A stretch of 64,000 bases of DNA from Prevotella sp. (GCA_017459445.1 JAFUDJ010000045.1:1-64000), one strand, 5' to 3'. Shown: positions 1 to 9,277, counted from the stretch's first letter. Numbers and translations are program-made. Notes: generated by a model not told the origin, from the sequence alone.

Positions 1-38
1 GCAGTTCCTTCGTTGAGTGGCGACCTATCCGAAAATGG

Positions 39-80
39 GGCCGAGATTTTTCAAAATCTGAACGAGATTTTTCAAAAAGT
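39..80 (+). repeat. 21-bp intergenic repeat, locus 1 (two units)
   Basis: Two tandem units start at 39 and 60, exactly 21 bp apart. The first begins GGCCGAGATTTTTC and the second GAACGAGATTTTTC, so both the GGCC and the GAAC variants of the family occur side by side here. The array is bounded by complementary GGGGCCGA and TCGGCCCC, so a transcript could fold it into the loop of a hairpin. Confidence 0.75.
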
Positions 81-117
81 CGGCCCCGCCTGAAGGGATG
101 CCGGGAGGGCTTCCCAT

Positions 118-141
118 GGAACTGCATATTTATGCAATTCC
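118..141. other. Inverted repeat upstream of the VapE-type gene
   Basis: GGAACTGCAT and ATGCAATTCC are complementary with one mismatch around a 4-base ATTT loop. It lies about 145 bp upstream of the -7 element of the next gene. It could be an operator or a weak hairpin; nothing decides between these. Confidence 0.35.
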
Positions 142-283
142 AGGAATCCGCCTCAGGAGCTGGCCTCTGGTGCAAGTAGTGCAACATGTTTCGGGGTATC
201 GTCTAAGACACTGTGGAAATGTTAAATCCGGCCAATAAACGTTATGTTGACGTTAAAGCGTGGCGGCAATGGCGAGGCGTGGC

Positions 284-291
284 TACCTTTG
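284..291 (+). promoter_or_regulatory. Bacteroidota -7 element TACCTTTG
   Basis: TACCTTTG matches the Bacteroidota primary-sigma -7 consensus TAnnTTTG and lies 26 bp before the ATG at 318. No good -33 TTTG is visible. It argues that an in-frame ATG at 213, upstream of this element, is not the true start. Confidence 0.6.
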
Positions 292-317
292 CACGCAAGA
301 CAAAAAACTGTGATACG

Positions 318-1703
318 ATGATACAGACCGACAACACCCTGCACACCGAAGCCATCATGCTGGCCATGAAAGCCCTCGATGTGGCCTTGAAAACCCTCGA
401 CATGATCGTCGGGACGCAAGCATCCGATGAGGGCGCGGACAAGGACATGCCATCAGAAAGCAACACTAAAAATGCCGAGACTCCAGGCGGGCACGACAGC
501 TACCGTGCCGATGCCATCCGATTCAACGAGCAGTACCTGCGCGACCACTACGAGCTGCGCTATAACACGATGAAGAAGACCACCGAGTTCCGGCCCAAAG
601 TCTCCGACGCGCAAACCGTCGGCGCAGCCCCAGCCCTCCCCCTACGGGGGGTAGATGGAGGGGAGCTTTGGCGCCCCGTCACCGACCGCGACCTGAACGG
701 CATGACCGTGGGTCAGCTGATGGCGGGCGGACAGAGCTGGAGCTACGGCATGCGCCTCTGCGTCGACTCCTCGCGCGTGGAGAGTTTCAACCCCGTGGAG
801 GACTACCTCAGCCGCCTGCCCCGGTGGGACGGCCGCGACCACATCGGCGAGCTGGCTGCCCGCGTGCCCACCCGCTACGAGGCCTGGCCGCACCTCTTCC
901 GTCGCTGGCTGCTGGCCATGGTGGCGCAGGCGCGCGGCCTCAGCCCCGACCACGGCAACTCGCTGGTGCCCCTGCTCATCGGTGCACAGGGCACGGGCAA
1001 GACCACCTTCTGCAAGATGCTGCTGCCGCGGGAGCTGCGACAGTACTATATGGACGACATCAAGATGGACTCGGCCGAGCAGGTGGAGCGCGTGCTGGGG
1101 CGCATGTGGCTGGTGAACATCGACGAGTACGACGCGAAGACGCCGCGCGAGCAGGCGAAGATCAAGCGCCTGCTGACGGAGCGCGACGTGCAGGTGCGCC
1201 GTCCGCACTCAGACCAATACGTCATGACGCGGCGGCTCTGCTCGTTCATCGCCACGACGAACGACGACCGCCCGCTCTGCGACTCCACCGGCTCACGCCG
1301 CTACCTCTGCGTGGAGCTCTCGGGACAGATAGACACCGCCACGCCCCTGGACCACGACCAGCTCTTCGCGCAGGCCCTCCAGCTGCTGGCACAGGGCGAG
1401 CCTTTCTTCCTGACGCGCCAGGAGGAGGCCGCGATGGAACGGCACAACCGCCGCTACTGCCGCCAGCTGGTGCTGGCAGACGCGGTGAATGCCGTGCTGC
1501 AGCCGGCACCGGTGGGCCCCGACACGCTCATGACCGCCACCGACATCATGAACCTGCTCTGCGATGATGGCGGCATGCGGCCACAGGATCTGCCCTCGCC
1601 GAAGCAGCTTGCCGCCGCCCTGCGCTCAGCGGGCGTGCGCCAGGGCGCACAGCAGGGACGGCATGGGTGGTATGCCAAAGCATTGACGGGCCTTTGCTGC
1701 TAA
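318..1703 (+). CDS. VapE-type (virulence-associated E) P-loop NTPase
   Basis: A 461-residue protein of the VapE family, primase/helicase-like AAA+ ATPases found on phages and integrated elements of Bacteroidales. Visible: WDG motif after YLSRLPR, Walker A GAQGTGKT (222-229), Walker B VNIDEYD (266-272), a sensor-like IATTN, an arginine pair in GSRRYL, and a C-terminal region resembling DUF3874. The start at 318 follows a -7 element at 284; an in-frame ATG at 213 would add 35 residues but lies upstream of that promoter. The N-terminal primase-like region of longer relatives is missing, and the stretch around residues 100-125 contains a palindromic in-frame insertion (632-667). No integrase, phage gene or att site is visible nearby; the left neighbour is outside the window. 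Family call is firm, actual role unknown. Confidence 0.85.
   Translation: MIQTDNTLHTEAIMLAMKALDVALKTLDMIVGTQASDEGADKDMPSESNTKNAETPGGHDSYRADAIRFNEQYLRDHYELRYNTMKKTTEFRPKVSDAQTVGAAPALPLRGVDGGELWRPVTDRDLNGMTVGQLMAGGQSWSYGMRLCVDSSRVESFNPVEDYLSRLPRWDGRDHIGELAARVPTRYEAWPHLFRRWLLAMVAQARGLSPDHGNSLVPLLIGAQGTGKTTFCKMLLPRELRQYYMDDIKMDSAEQVERVLGRMWLVNIDEYDAKTPREQAKIKRLLTERDVQVRRPHSDQYVMTRRLCSFIATTNDDRPLCDSTGSRRYLCVELSGQIDTATPLDHDQLFAQALQLLAQGEPFFLTRQEEAAMERHNRRYCRQLVLADAVNAVLQPAPVGPDTLMTATDIMNLLCDDGGMRPQDLPSPKQLAAALRSAGVRQGAQQGRHGWYAKALTGLCC
632..667. repeat. G/C-rich palindromic insertion inside a coding region
   Basis: AGCCCTCCCCCTAC followed by GGGGGG, GTAGATGGAGGGG and AGCT forms nested inverted repeats (CCCCC-TAC-GGGGG inside, CTCCCC/GGAGGG outside). 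It is read in frame in the VapE-type gene as ALPLRGVDGGEL, between conserved segments ending EFRPK and beginning WRPVTDRDLN, where relatives have a short link. It looks like a small palindromic element tolerated in a linker. Confidence 0.45.
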
Positions 1704-1704
1704 G

Positions 1705-1741
1705 AAAAAAAGCCGAAAGTGCAAAGACTTCCGGCTTTTTT
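1705..1741. terminator. Bidirectional rho-independent terminator between vapE-like gene and nuoN
   Basis: AAAAAGCCGAAAGT (1707-1720) and ACTTCCGGCTTTTT (1727-1740) pair with one mismatch around a 6-base loop and are flanked by A and T runs, so the hairpin can end transcription from both converging sides. Confidence 0.85.
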
Positions 1742-1775
1742 GCGGTCCATGAAAGAACCGAGTCAGACCGCGGCT

Positions 1776-3218
1776 CTACATGCCAGCGGCGTTGGCAATC
1801 CACTCGTAGACGCAGGAGCAAACGCCAAAGAGGACGATACCCACGGTGCAGATGGCCAGGGCGGCGTTGATGGCGGTGCCGTGGCGGAAAGTGGGCAGCG
1901 GGTTCTCTTCCTTGGTGATGTACATGGCCTTAACGATGAGCAGGTAGTAGTACAGGGAGATGACCGTGTTGATGAGGGCGATGAACACCACGAAGTAGGG
2001 CCAGAAAGGAGCCTGATCCTGACCGGCCACGCCAGCCATGAACACGAAGAACTTGGAGAACATACCTGCGAACGGGGGAATACCGGCCAGCGAGAAGAGG
2101 GCGATGGTCATGATGAACGCCAGCTTCGGGTTGGTCTGGTAGAGGCCGTTGTAAGCCGACATCTTGGTGCCTGCACCGGCGCGGTGCTCGACAGCGCTGA
2201 TGACAGAGAAGACCGACATGTTGGCCACGACATAGACCAGCACGTAGAACGTGAGGGCGGTCTGCGACGTGGCGGGGTCGGCACCGATGACGGCGAGCAT
2301 GATATATCCGGCCTGAGAGATAGAGGAGAAGGCCATGAAGCGCTTCAGCTCCGTCTGGCGGATGGCCATGAGGTTGCCGATGGTGATGGTGAGCATGATG
2401 ACCACCCAGAGCATGGGCTGCCACCAGGCAATCATCGAGCCGAAGACCTTCACCAGGATGATGGCCAGCGTGAGCGTGGCAGCACCCTTGGAGACAACAG
2501 AGAGATAACCCGTGACGGGCGTAGGAGCGCCCTGATAGGTGTCAGCCGTCCAGAAGTGGAAGGGCACCAGCGAAATCTTGAAGCCCAGACCACTGAAGAA
2601 GAACACCATGCCCATGATGGCGATGGGGCTGGCCTTGATGACGGCGGCCACGTTGTCGAAGTAGAGTGAGCCAGTGGCGGCATAGATGAACGAGATGCCG
2701 AAGAGCATGACGCCGCTGGAGAATGTAGCCATGAGCACATACTTGGCAGCAGCCTCGGCAGAATCCTTCTTTTTCTTGTCGAAGGCCACGAGGCATGCCA
2801 TAGGCACGGAGGCCATCTCCAGTCCGAGGAAGAACATGAGGAACGAGCCGCTGCTGAGCATCATGTACATGCCGAGCAGTGTAGAGAGCAACAGCATGTA
2901 GTACTCGCCCTCATAGCGGCTGTTGGTCTTGAGCCATGCCTGCGACATAATGAGCACAATGGCCGTACCGACGGTGAGGATGACCTTCATCACGTTGGCG
3001 ATTTGCGAGGTGACGTAGATGCCGCCAAAGGCTTCAGCCGGCTCGCCCAAGAGTGCGATGCGCACGGGCAGGACGACCGTCAGACCCAGCGTGACAGCAA
3101 ACAGCACGTCGTGCTTCTTCTCGCTCTTGTGCATGAAGAAGTCTACCGCAAAGACTATTATCAGGATGACCACGAGATAAAACTCGGGAATCATATTCAG
3201 GAATTGTCCGTAATTCAT
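1776..3218 (-). CDS. nuoN: NADH-quinone oxidoreductase subunit N
   Basis: A 480-residue, very hydrophobic antiporter-like membrane subunit of complex I (MrpD/ND2 type), one of the proton-pumping subunits of the membrane arm. Visible are the conserved LGLEMASVPMACLVAF helix with its glutamate, the SLVPFHFWTADTYQGAPTPV segment and the later SQAGYIMLAVIG segment. Last gene of the nuoA-N run; 19 bp separate it from nuoM and a bidirectional terminator follows at 1705-1741. Length is usual for the family. Confidence 0.95.
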   Translation of the reverse strand: MNYGQFLNMIPEFYLVVILIIVFAVDFFMHKSEKKHDVLFAVTLGLTVVLPVRIALLGEPAEAFGGIYVTSQIANVMKVILTVGTAIVLIMSQAWLKTNSRYEGEYYMLLLSTLLGMYMMLSSGSFLMFFLGLEMASVPMACLVAFDKKKKDSAEAAAKYVLMATFSSGVMLFGISFIYAATGSLYFDNVAAVIKASPIAIMGMVFFFSGLGFKISLVPFHFWTADTYQGAPTPVTGYLSVVSKGAATLTLAIILVKVFGSMIAWWQPMLWVVIMLTITIGNLMAIRQTELKRFMAFSSISQAGYIMLAVIGADPATSQTALTFYVLVYVVANMSVFSVISAVEHRAGAGTKMSAYNGLYQTNPKLAFIMTIALFSLAGIPPFAGMFSKFFVFMAGVAGQDQAPFWPYFVVFIALINTVISLYYYLLIVKAMYITKEENPLPTFRHGTAINAALAICTVGIVLFGVCSCVYEWIANAAGM

Positions 3219-3237
3219 ATTTTATGTCCTCCTTTCT

Positions 3238-4761
3238 TTACATGACACCAATTGACTGAAGGATATTGCCTGCAGAGGGCGAGATGACGTTAGACACCCA
3301 GAAGGGGAACGTGCCCAGGCCTGCCACACAGAAGATGAGGCAGATGACGGCGACGCGCTCGTCCCAAGTGGCATCGGTCAGCTCCAGGAAGTGCTTGTTC
3401 TCCACCTCGCCATAGAGAATCTTACCGACAACACGCAGGATGTAGACTGCGGTGACGACGATTGACATACAGGCGATGATGGTGGCCACCATGCGGAACG
3501 AGGTGTTGGGGTCGCCACTGACGGGGTCGGCACCAAACGAGCCCACGAAGATGGTCATCTCAGCAATGAAACCCGAGAAGCCCGGCAAACCGAGGTTGGC
3601 CAGACCGGCGATGACATAGCCCACGGCCAGGAACGGCATAATCTTCATCAGGCCGGCCAGCTCGCGGATGTCGCGGGTGTGGGTGCGGCCATAGATCATA
3701 CCGATGAGGGCGAAGAAGAGGGCCGTCATCAAGCCGTGAGAGAGCATCTGCAGGATGGCACCCGTGCAGGCCGTCTGATTCATCATCAGGATGGCGAAGA
3801 GCACCAGACCGCAGTGGCTCACCGACGAGTAGGCATTGATGTACTTCAGGTCGGTCTGCACGCAAGCCGACAGCGCGCCGTAGACCACGGAGATGGTGGT
3901 CAGGATGATGAAGATCCACGACAGTTCCTGAGCAGCCTCAGGCAGCAGGTACATGGCCACGCGGAAGCAGCCATAGCCTCCCAGCTTCATCAGCACACCA
4001 GCATGGAGCATCGACACAGCGGTCGGGGCCGATGCATGACCGTCGGGCGACCATGTGTGGAACGGGAACAGGGCTCCCAGCACACCGAAGCCGATGAAGA
4101 TGAAGGGGAAGAAGGCATTCTGGATGGCCACCGGAATGGCGTGCGACGTCTGGGCAATGGCATTGACGTTCATGGTGAACGTGCCGCTATAGACACCGTT
4201 GAAATAGTAGATGCCGAGGATGCCGAGGATGAGCAGGGCCGAGCCGCCCATCAGCATCAGGGTGAGCTTCATGGCCGAATACTCCTTGCGGCCCGAGCCC
4301 CACACGCCAATGAGCAGGTACATGGGGATGAGGGCTACCTCGTAGAACATAAACATGGTGAACATGTCGGTGCAGATGAAGAAGCCGAACACACCCGTCG
4401 ACAGCAGGGTGAACCAGAGGAAGTACTCCTTGGTGAGGGGCTTCAGCTGCCAGGAGGCGAAGGTGCCCGTGAAGACGATGATGCTCGACAGGAGCAGCAT
4501 GACCACGGAGATGCCGTCGACGCCCACAGCATACTGGATGTTGAGCGGCTTGAACCAGTCGACAGCAGCGGTGAGCAGCATCTCGGCGTTGTTGCCGGCA
4601 GCGCGCTCCTGAATGAAGTAGACGGTCAGCCAGATGGAGAGTGCCAACAGACAGCTGGCTCCCGTGACCATCACGCCACGCACCTGATTGAGATTCTTGG
4701 CAAGCCAAAGACCGAGCAACATAAGTGCTGGTATAAGCACAAATAAGCTAAGTATATTCAT
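3238..4761 (-). CDS. nuoM: NADH-quinone oxidoreductase subunit M
   Basis: A 507-residue antiporter-like membrane subunit (ND4 type) of complex I. The conserved FYEVALIPMYLLIGVWG helix with the essential glutamate, the FPFHTWSPDGHASAPTAVSM segment and the SVSHCGLVLFA segment are all present. It lies 6 bp after nuoL and 19 bp before nuoN in the same orientation. No truncation or frameshift. Confidence 0.96.
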   Translation of the reverse strand: MNILSLFVLIPALMLLGLWLAKNLNQVRGVMVTGASCLLALSIWLTVYFIQERAAGNNAEMLLTAAVDWFKPLNIQYAVGVDGISVVMLLLSSIIVFTGTFASWQLKPLTKEYFLWFTLLSTGVFGFFICTDMFTMFMFYEVALIPMYLLIGVWGSGRKEYSAMKLTLMLMGGSALLILGILGIYYFNGVYSGTFTMNVNAIAQTSHAIPVAIQNAFFPFIFIGFGVLGALFPFHTWSPDGHASAPTAVSMLHAGVLMKLGGYGCFRVAMYLLPEAAQELSWIFIILTTISVVYGALSACVQTDLKYINAYSSVSHCGLVLFAILMMNQTACTGAILQMLSHGLMTALFFALIGMIYGRTHTRDIRELAGLMKIMPFLAVGYVIAGLANLGLPGFSGFIAEMTIFVGSFGADPVSGDPNTSFRMVATIIACMSIVVTAVYILRVVGKILYGEVENKHFLELTDATWDERVAVICLIFCVAGLGTFPFWVSNVISPSAGNILQSIGVM

Positions 4762-4767
4762 AGTCGT

Positions 4768-6756
4768 TTAGATGCATAAGAGGATTAATGTTAAAGCTAC
4801 TGCTCCCGTGATGAACCAGATGGCGTACTTGCGCACATCGCCACTCTGCCAGCTGCGGATGCTCTCGCCCGTCTCGTTGGCACCCCAAGCCAGGAAGTTG
4901 AACGTGCCGTCAACGACGTGGCGGTCGAACCAAGCAATGGGCGTGGAGACACAACGGAAGATGATGCGATGGGTGACGTACTGCCAGATCTCATCCTGAT
5001 AGAATCGCTTATAGGCGGCGCGGTGCAGCTTCGGGAACGTCTTGTAAAGGCGGTCGGCGATGGGCTGGCTCTCACCTTTATATATATAGGTGGCGAGACA
5101 GATGCTCAGGATGGCGATGATGGTCGAGGTGAGGGCAATCTGCGTGTCGAAGTGGATGGTGTAGTCCTGACCGCTGGCCGACACGAACGAGCCAAACGAA
5201 CCGCCCCAGCCGAGGAAACCGGCCAGCGTGGAATAGATACCCACGCCGAGGGTGATCACGGTGAGCACGATGAGGGGAATGGTCATCGTCAGCGGAGCCT
5301 CGTGCGGGGTGTGGTGCTCGTGAGCCTCCACGTTCTCCGTGCCCCAGAAGATGCCGTAGTACAGACGGAACATGTAGAAGGCGGTCATGGCGGCGATGCC
5401 GGTCATGATCCATCCCACCACAGGGCTGTAGGCGAAGCAGGCGGTGATGATCTCATCCTTCGAGCTGAAGCCCGAGAAGAACGGGATGCCTGCAATGGCA
5501 AAGCAGGAGATGAGGAACGTGATGTTGGTGATGGGCATGTACTTGCGCAGGCCACCCATCAGCGCCATCTCGTTCGAGTGGACGGCATGGATGATGCAGC
5601 CGGCTCCGAGGAACAGACAAGCCTTGAACATGGCGTGGGTGAACAGATGGAACATACCGGCCATGTAGCCCAGCTGGGCGTGGTTGTCGAGGACGGCACC
5701 ATGATGACCAGGCAGGCTGACGCCGAGAGCCACCATCATGAAGGCAATCTGCGAGATGGTGGAGAAGGCCAGCACACGCTTGATGTCGCTCTGGGCGCAA
5801 GCCACGGCAGCGGCATAGAAGGCGGTGATGACACCCACCACGACGACCACCGTCATGGCCTCAGGAGCGTACTGAATCCACAGGGGGAACATGCGGGCAA
5901 TCTGGAACACACCGGCGACCACCATCGTGGCAGCATGGATGAGGGCCGACACAGGCGTGGGGCCTTCCATGGCATCGGGCAGCCAGATGTGCAGGGGGAA
6001 CATGGCGCTCTTACCTGCACCACCGATGAACATCAGCACCAAGGCCGTGGGGATGATGCAGGCGCCGGCCGTCATGGCCTTGGCCACATTACCCTCGATG
6101 AAGGGCGTCGTGCCCTGCCCCATCACGATGTCGCCAGCAAACGAGAAGCTGAACGAATCGGTGAAGTAGCCGAAGGTCAGGATACCGATGAGGAAGAACA
6201 TATCGGCAAAACGCGTCACGATGAATGCCTTCTTAGAGGCGGCGATGGCGGGCTTCAGCGGATAGTAGAATCCGATGAGCAGGTAGCTGCTCACGCCCAC
6301 GAGCTCCCAGAACATGTACATCTGGAAGATGTTCGTGGCCAGCACCAGGCCCAGCATCGACATGGTGAAGAGCGAGAGGAAAGCATAGTAGCGCTGGAAG
6401 CCCTTCTCGCCGTGCATATAGCCGAAAGAGTAGATGTGCACCATGAGGCTGACCGTGGAGATGACAATGAGCATCATCACCGAGATGGGATCGAGCAGGA
6501 TGCCCATGTCGAAATGCAGGTTGCCCAGGGGCAGCCAGGTGAAGTTGTAGGGGACGAACGTCTGGAAGATGCCGTTCACACGGTCAGCCGTGAAGTACTG
6601 GAAGGCCGTGAGATACGACAGGATGGTGACGAGTCCGAGCGAGCTGGTGCCGATAAGTCCGGCAACCTTATGCTTCATCTTCATGCCGCAGAGACCGAGC
6701 ACAAGGAACGACAGCAGCGGCAGGAGAAGAATCCAAATAGTATATCCGTATTGCAT
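4768..6756 (-). CDS. nuoL: NADH-quinone oxidoreductase subunit L
   Basis: A 662-residue ND5-type membrane subunit, with N-terminal hydrophobic helices, the FWELVGVSSYLLIGFYY helix, the MFPLHIWLPDAMEGPTPVSA segment, and a C-terminal extension that in other NuoL proteins forms the long lateral helix running along NuoM and NuoN. It translocates protons at the distal end of the membrane arm. Nine bp follow nuoK and six precede nuoM. Length matches the family. Confidence 0.96.
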   Translation of the reverse strand: MQYGYTIWILLLPLLSFLVLGLCGMKMKHKVAGLIGTSSLGLVTILSYLTAFQYFTADRVNGIFQTFVPYNFTWLPLGNLHFDMGILLDPISVMMLIVISTVSLMVHIYSFGYMHGEKGFQRYYAFLSLFTMSMLGLVLATNIFQMYMFWELVGVSSYLLIGFYYPLKPAIAASKKAFIVTRFADMFFLIGILTFGYFTDSFSFSFAGDIVMGQGTTPFIEGNVAKAMTAGACIIPTALVLMFIGGAGKSAMFPLHIWLPDAMEGPTPVSALIHAATMVVAGVFQIARMFPLWIQYAPEAMTVVVVVGVITAFYAAAVACAQSDIKRVLAFSTISQIAFMMVALGVSLPGHHGAVLDNHAQLGYMAGMFHLFTHAMFKACLFLGAGCIIHAVHSNEMALMGGLRKYMPITNITFLISCFAIAGIPFFSGFSSKDEIITACFAYSPVVGWIMTGIAAMTAFYMFRLYYGIFWGTENVEAHEHHTPHEAPLTMTIPLIVLTVITLGVGIYSTLAGFLGWGGSFGSFVSASGQDYTIHFDTQIALTSTIIAILSICLATYIYKGESQPIADRLYKTFPKLHRAAYKRFYQDEIWQYVTHRIIFRCVSTPIAWFDRHVVDGTFNFLAWGANETGESIRSWQSGDVRKYAIWFITGAVALTLILLCI

Positions 6757-6765
6757 AATCTTCTA

Positions 6766-7074
6766 CTAGTTCTTGAGGTTAGTAATACTGTCTACGCTGT
6801 CGCTACGGAATTTGCGGTAAACATTGATAATGATGGCAATGGCGACGGCCGACTCGGCGGCAGCAACGCCAATGACAAAGAGCGTCATGAACATGCCCTC
6901 CATGCCGTTGGGATAGAGCAGGCGGTTGATGGCTGCGAAGTTGATGTCGACAGCATTCAAGATGAGCTCCACCGAGATGAGCATGGCGATGAGGTTGCGG
7001 CGGGTGACAAAGCCGAAGACGCCAATGAAGAACAGCAGTGCGCTAAGCACGAAATAACATTCTACTGGTATCAT
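6766..7074 (-). CDS. nuoK: NADH-quinone oxidoreductase subunit K
   Basis: A 102-residue protein with three membrane helices, the ND4L subunit. The conserved helix ISVELILNAVDINFAAI contains the glutamate needed for proton transfer, and the later VIGVAAAESAVAIAI helix holds the second one. Three bp after nuoJ, 9 bp before nuoL. The length is that of a complete NuoK. Confidence 0.95.
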   Translation of the reverse strand: MIPVECYFVLSALLFFIGVFGFVTRRNLIAMLISVELILNAVDINFAAINRLLYPNGMEGMFMTLFVIGVAAAESAVAIAIIINVYRKFRSDSVDSITNLKN

Positions 7075-7077
7075 AGC

Positions 7078-7593
7078 TTAATCCTCCTCCTTTCTTGCAA
7101 CAACTAGTCCACCAATGATACATGCCAACAGGAACAACGAGATGAACTCGAAGGGCAGCACGTACTGATACTTCTCACTTCCCACGAGGGCGGTACCAAT
7201 CTCGCTCATGGGCACTTCCACGTCGGCCACGCTCTCGTTGACGATGAAGCCGGCCTTCACCAGAATCAGACTGACAAGCACCAGCCCGGCAAGAGCGGCC
7301 AGTCCGCCAGCGATGAGGCGGCTGCCTTTCACGTGCTCTACAAGACCTTGTAGCGTGCGCTTGCTCACCAGCTGGATGGCGAAGACGTAGATCATCGTCA
7401 CGCCACCAGCATAGATGGCAATCTGAGCAGCTCCGAGGAAGGTGTAGTCGAGCAGGAAGTAGATGCCTGCCACACCGAAGAGCACAAACAACATATATGT
7501 TGCGGCTCGCATGATTCGCGTTGTCGTCACACACAGCAGGGCTGAGCCTACGATGACAACGGCGAAGATGATAAACATTACTATATTACCCAT
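7078..7593 (-). CDS. nuoJ: NADH-quinone oxidoreductase subunit J
   Basis: A 171-residue ND6-type subunit with five hydrophobic segments, including the conserved AAQIAIYAGGVTMIYVFAI stretch (helix 3, whose pi-bulge transmits conformational change in known complexes I). It ends in a short charged tail, ARKEED. Seven bp after nuoI and three before nuoK, so probably translationally coupled. Confidence 0.94.
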   Translation of the reverse strand: MGNIVMFIIFAVVIVGSALLCVTTTRIMRAATYMLFVLFGVAGIYFLLDYTFLGAAQIAIYAGGVTMIYVFAIQLVSKRTLQGLVEHVKGSRLIAGGLAALAGLVLVSLILVKAGFIVNESVADVEVPMSEIGTALVGSEKYQYVLPFEFISLFLLACIIGGLVVARKEED

Positions 7594-7600
7594 AGCTCAG

Positions 7601-8146
7601 TTACTTCGTTTTAGTGTTAAACGTTGCGGGCTGCCACTCAGCTCCACCATTGATCAGGTTGGGCAGTGAGCCTCCCTGATAGACCTCCTTGTCAAGGTGC
7701 AGCACCAGCTTGTTGCGGTCGAAGACGGCGTTCTCGAAATCGTTGGTGAACTCGATGGCGTCGAAGTTGCAGGCATTGGTGCAGAGCTGACAGAACATGC
7801 AGTCGCCCAGGTCGTACTGGTAGTCGTCGAGCACCTTCTTCTTCTTGCCCGTCTCAGGGTCTTCAGCCATGTGGGCGGTAATCTTGATGGTGCTGTTGGG
7901 GCAGGCCTTCTCGCACAGCGTGCAGGCGGTGCACTTGTAGGCGCCGTTCTCGTCGCGCTTGAAGACCAGGCGTCCGCGGTGGCGCTGGGCCACGTGCAGC
8001 GTGGTCTTGCGGTTCTCAGGGTACTGCTCCGTCGACTTGTTGGTGAAGAAGTCCTTGAAGTATTCCTTCCAGGTCGTCTTCATGCCAGTAGCCAGCGTCT
8101 TGATGCCGTGCCCTATTTCTCCGAAATATGATTGTTCTTTTTCCAT
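7601..8146 (-). CDS. nuoI: NADH-quinone oxidoreductase subunit I, 2x[4Fe-4S] ferredoxin-like
   Basis: A 181-residue peripheral-arm subunit that carries clusters N6a and N6b to the quinone site. Two four-cysteine motifs are seen: C72, C75, C78, C82 (followed by P) and C116, C119, C122, C126. In the second the usual proline after the last cysteine is asparagine (ACNFDA), a small departure from the CxxCxxCxxxCP pattern. The gap to nuoH is 40 bp, the widest in the operon. Confidence 0.95.
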   Translation of the reverse strand: MEKEQSYFGEIGHGIKTLATGMKTTWKEYFKDFFTNKSTEQYPENRKTTLHVAQRHRGRLVFKRDENGAYKCTACTLCEKACPNSTIKITAHMAEDPETGKKKKVLDDYQYDLGDCMFCQLCTNACNFDAIEFTNDFENAVFDRNKLVLHLDKEVYQGGSLPNLINGGAEWQPATFNTKTK

Positions 8147-8186
8147 TTTCTTTTTAATGTTTAATGGGTTGATGGGCCGAATGGGC

Positions 8187-9272
8187 TTAGAGGTACAATC
8201 CCAGCGCCACGCAGACGGTCATCAGCACGAGGTTGATGAGGCTGAGGGGCATCAGGTACTTCCATTCAAGCTTCAGAATCTGGTCGATGCGCAGACGGGG
8301 GAACGTCCACTTGATCCACATGAGCAGCCACACCACGCCAAGCGTCTTTCCGAAGAACCAGACGATGCCGGGGATGTAGTTCATCACCGTGTCGAAGGCG
8401 TCGACACCTATATTAATAGGAGCCCAGCCACCGAGGAACACCATCGTGGCAATGCCGGCGATGATGAACAGGTTGAGGAACTCAGCCAGGTAGAAGAAGC
8501 CAAAGCCCATGCCGCTGTACTCCGTGTGGTGACCGGCGGTCAGCTCGCTCTCGGCCTCGGCCATGTCGAACGGGCCACGGTTGGCCTCGGCATTACCGGC
8601 GATAAGGAACGTCACGAAGGCGATGATGGCAGGGATGTGACCCTTCACGATGAGCCAGTTCCAGGGGCCCGTCTGATACTCCACGATGCCGCTCACCTGC
8701 ATGGTGCCGGTGAGGACGACAGCGGTGATGAGGCAGAGGCAGAGCGACATCTCATAAGAAATCATCTGCACGGCGCCACGCATGGCCGAAACCACCGAGT
8801 ACTTGTTGTTGGAAGCCCAACCAGCCAGGAAGATGCCCACCACGCCAATCGACGAGATGGCGGTGATGAGGAACAGGCCCACGTTGAAGTCGAGAATTCC
8901 CATGCCGTTGTTCCAGGGCAGGAAGCAGAACGTACCCACCGAAGCCACAATCACGAGGACAGGAGCCACGGCATAGAGCAGTTTGTCGGCTTTGTCAACA
9001 AAGAAGATCTCCTTGATGAGCATTTTCAGCACGTCAGCAAAAATCTGCAGCAGGCCCCAGTAGCCTACGCGCATCGGGCCCAGGCGGCACTGGAAGTAGG
9101 CGCAGACCTTACGTTCCATGAAAATCATCAAGCAGGCAATCAGCGCGTAGGCCGTCAGCACAACGACGCCGACAATCACGCACTCTATCAATATCGCCAA
9201 CCAGTCGGGGCAACCTACCGTCACCCGCAGCAGTTGGTCAAACCAGTTTGTTACTATACTAAAATCAAACAT
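8187..9272 (-). CDS. nuoH: NADH-quinone oxidoreductase subunit H
   Basis: A 361-residue membrane subunit (ND1 type) that forms the quinone chamber with NuoB and NuoD. Conserved segments seen: AYFQCRLGPMRVGYWGLLQ early, PFDMAEAESELTAGHHTEYS in the middle (the acidic loop lining the quinone channel), and eight or so hydrophobic helices. The gene follows nuoCD by 5 bp. Complete. Confidence 0.96.
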   Translation of the reverse strand: MFDFSIVTNWFDQLLRVTVGCPDWLAILIECVIVGVVVLTAYALIACLMIFMERKVCAYFQCRLGPMRVGYWGLLQIFADVLKMLIKEIFFVDKADKLLYAVAPVLVIVASVGTFCFLPWNNGMGILDFNVGLFLITAISSIGVVGIFLAGWASNNKYSVVSAMRGAVQMISYEMSLCLCLITAVVLTGTMQVSGIVEYQTGPWNWLIVKGHIPAIIAFVTFLIAGNAEANRGPFDMAEAESELTAGHHTEYSGMGFGFFYLAEFLNLFIIAGIATMVFLGGWAPINIGVDAFDTVMNYIPGIVWFFGKTLGVVWLLMWIKWTFPRLRIDQILKLEWKYLMPLSLINLVLMTVCVALGLYL

Positions 9273-9277
9273 AATAA

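Larger units (their letters stand above)
1..283. other. Non-coding left edge (no gene recognised in 1-317)
   Basis: No convincing coding region is seen before the first gene. The stretch holds two units of the 21-bp repeat family (39-80) whose flanks GGGGCCGA (37-44) and TCGGCCCC (80-87) are complementary, a near-perfect inverted repeat at 118-141, and a -7 promoter element at 284-291. Whether an upstream gene ends just outside the window cannot be told. Confidence 0.5.

Noticed and set aside
668-1567. A 299-codon open frame overlapping the VapE-type gene
   Set aside because: Its product is a low-complexity Arg/Pro/Ala/Gly sequence caused by high GC in the second frame; the VapE frame has clear motifs.
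213-1703. Start of the VapE-type gene at 213
   Set aside because: The TACCTTTG element at 284-291 lies downstream of that ATG; the ATG at 318 fits a transcript from it.
4918-7107. A 729-codon open frame on the plus strand, His/Glu/Asp-rich
   Set aside because: It lies antisense to nuoL, nuoK and part of nuoJ, has no homology pattern or start signal, and is explained by the codon usage of the real membrane-protein genes. The long plus-strand frames at 3679-4746 and 7959-9413 are rejected for the same reason.
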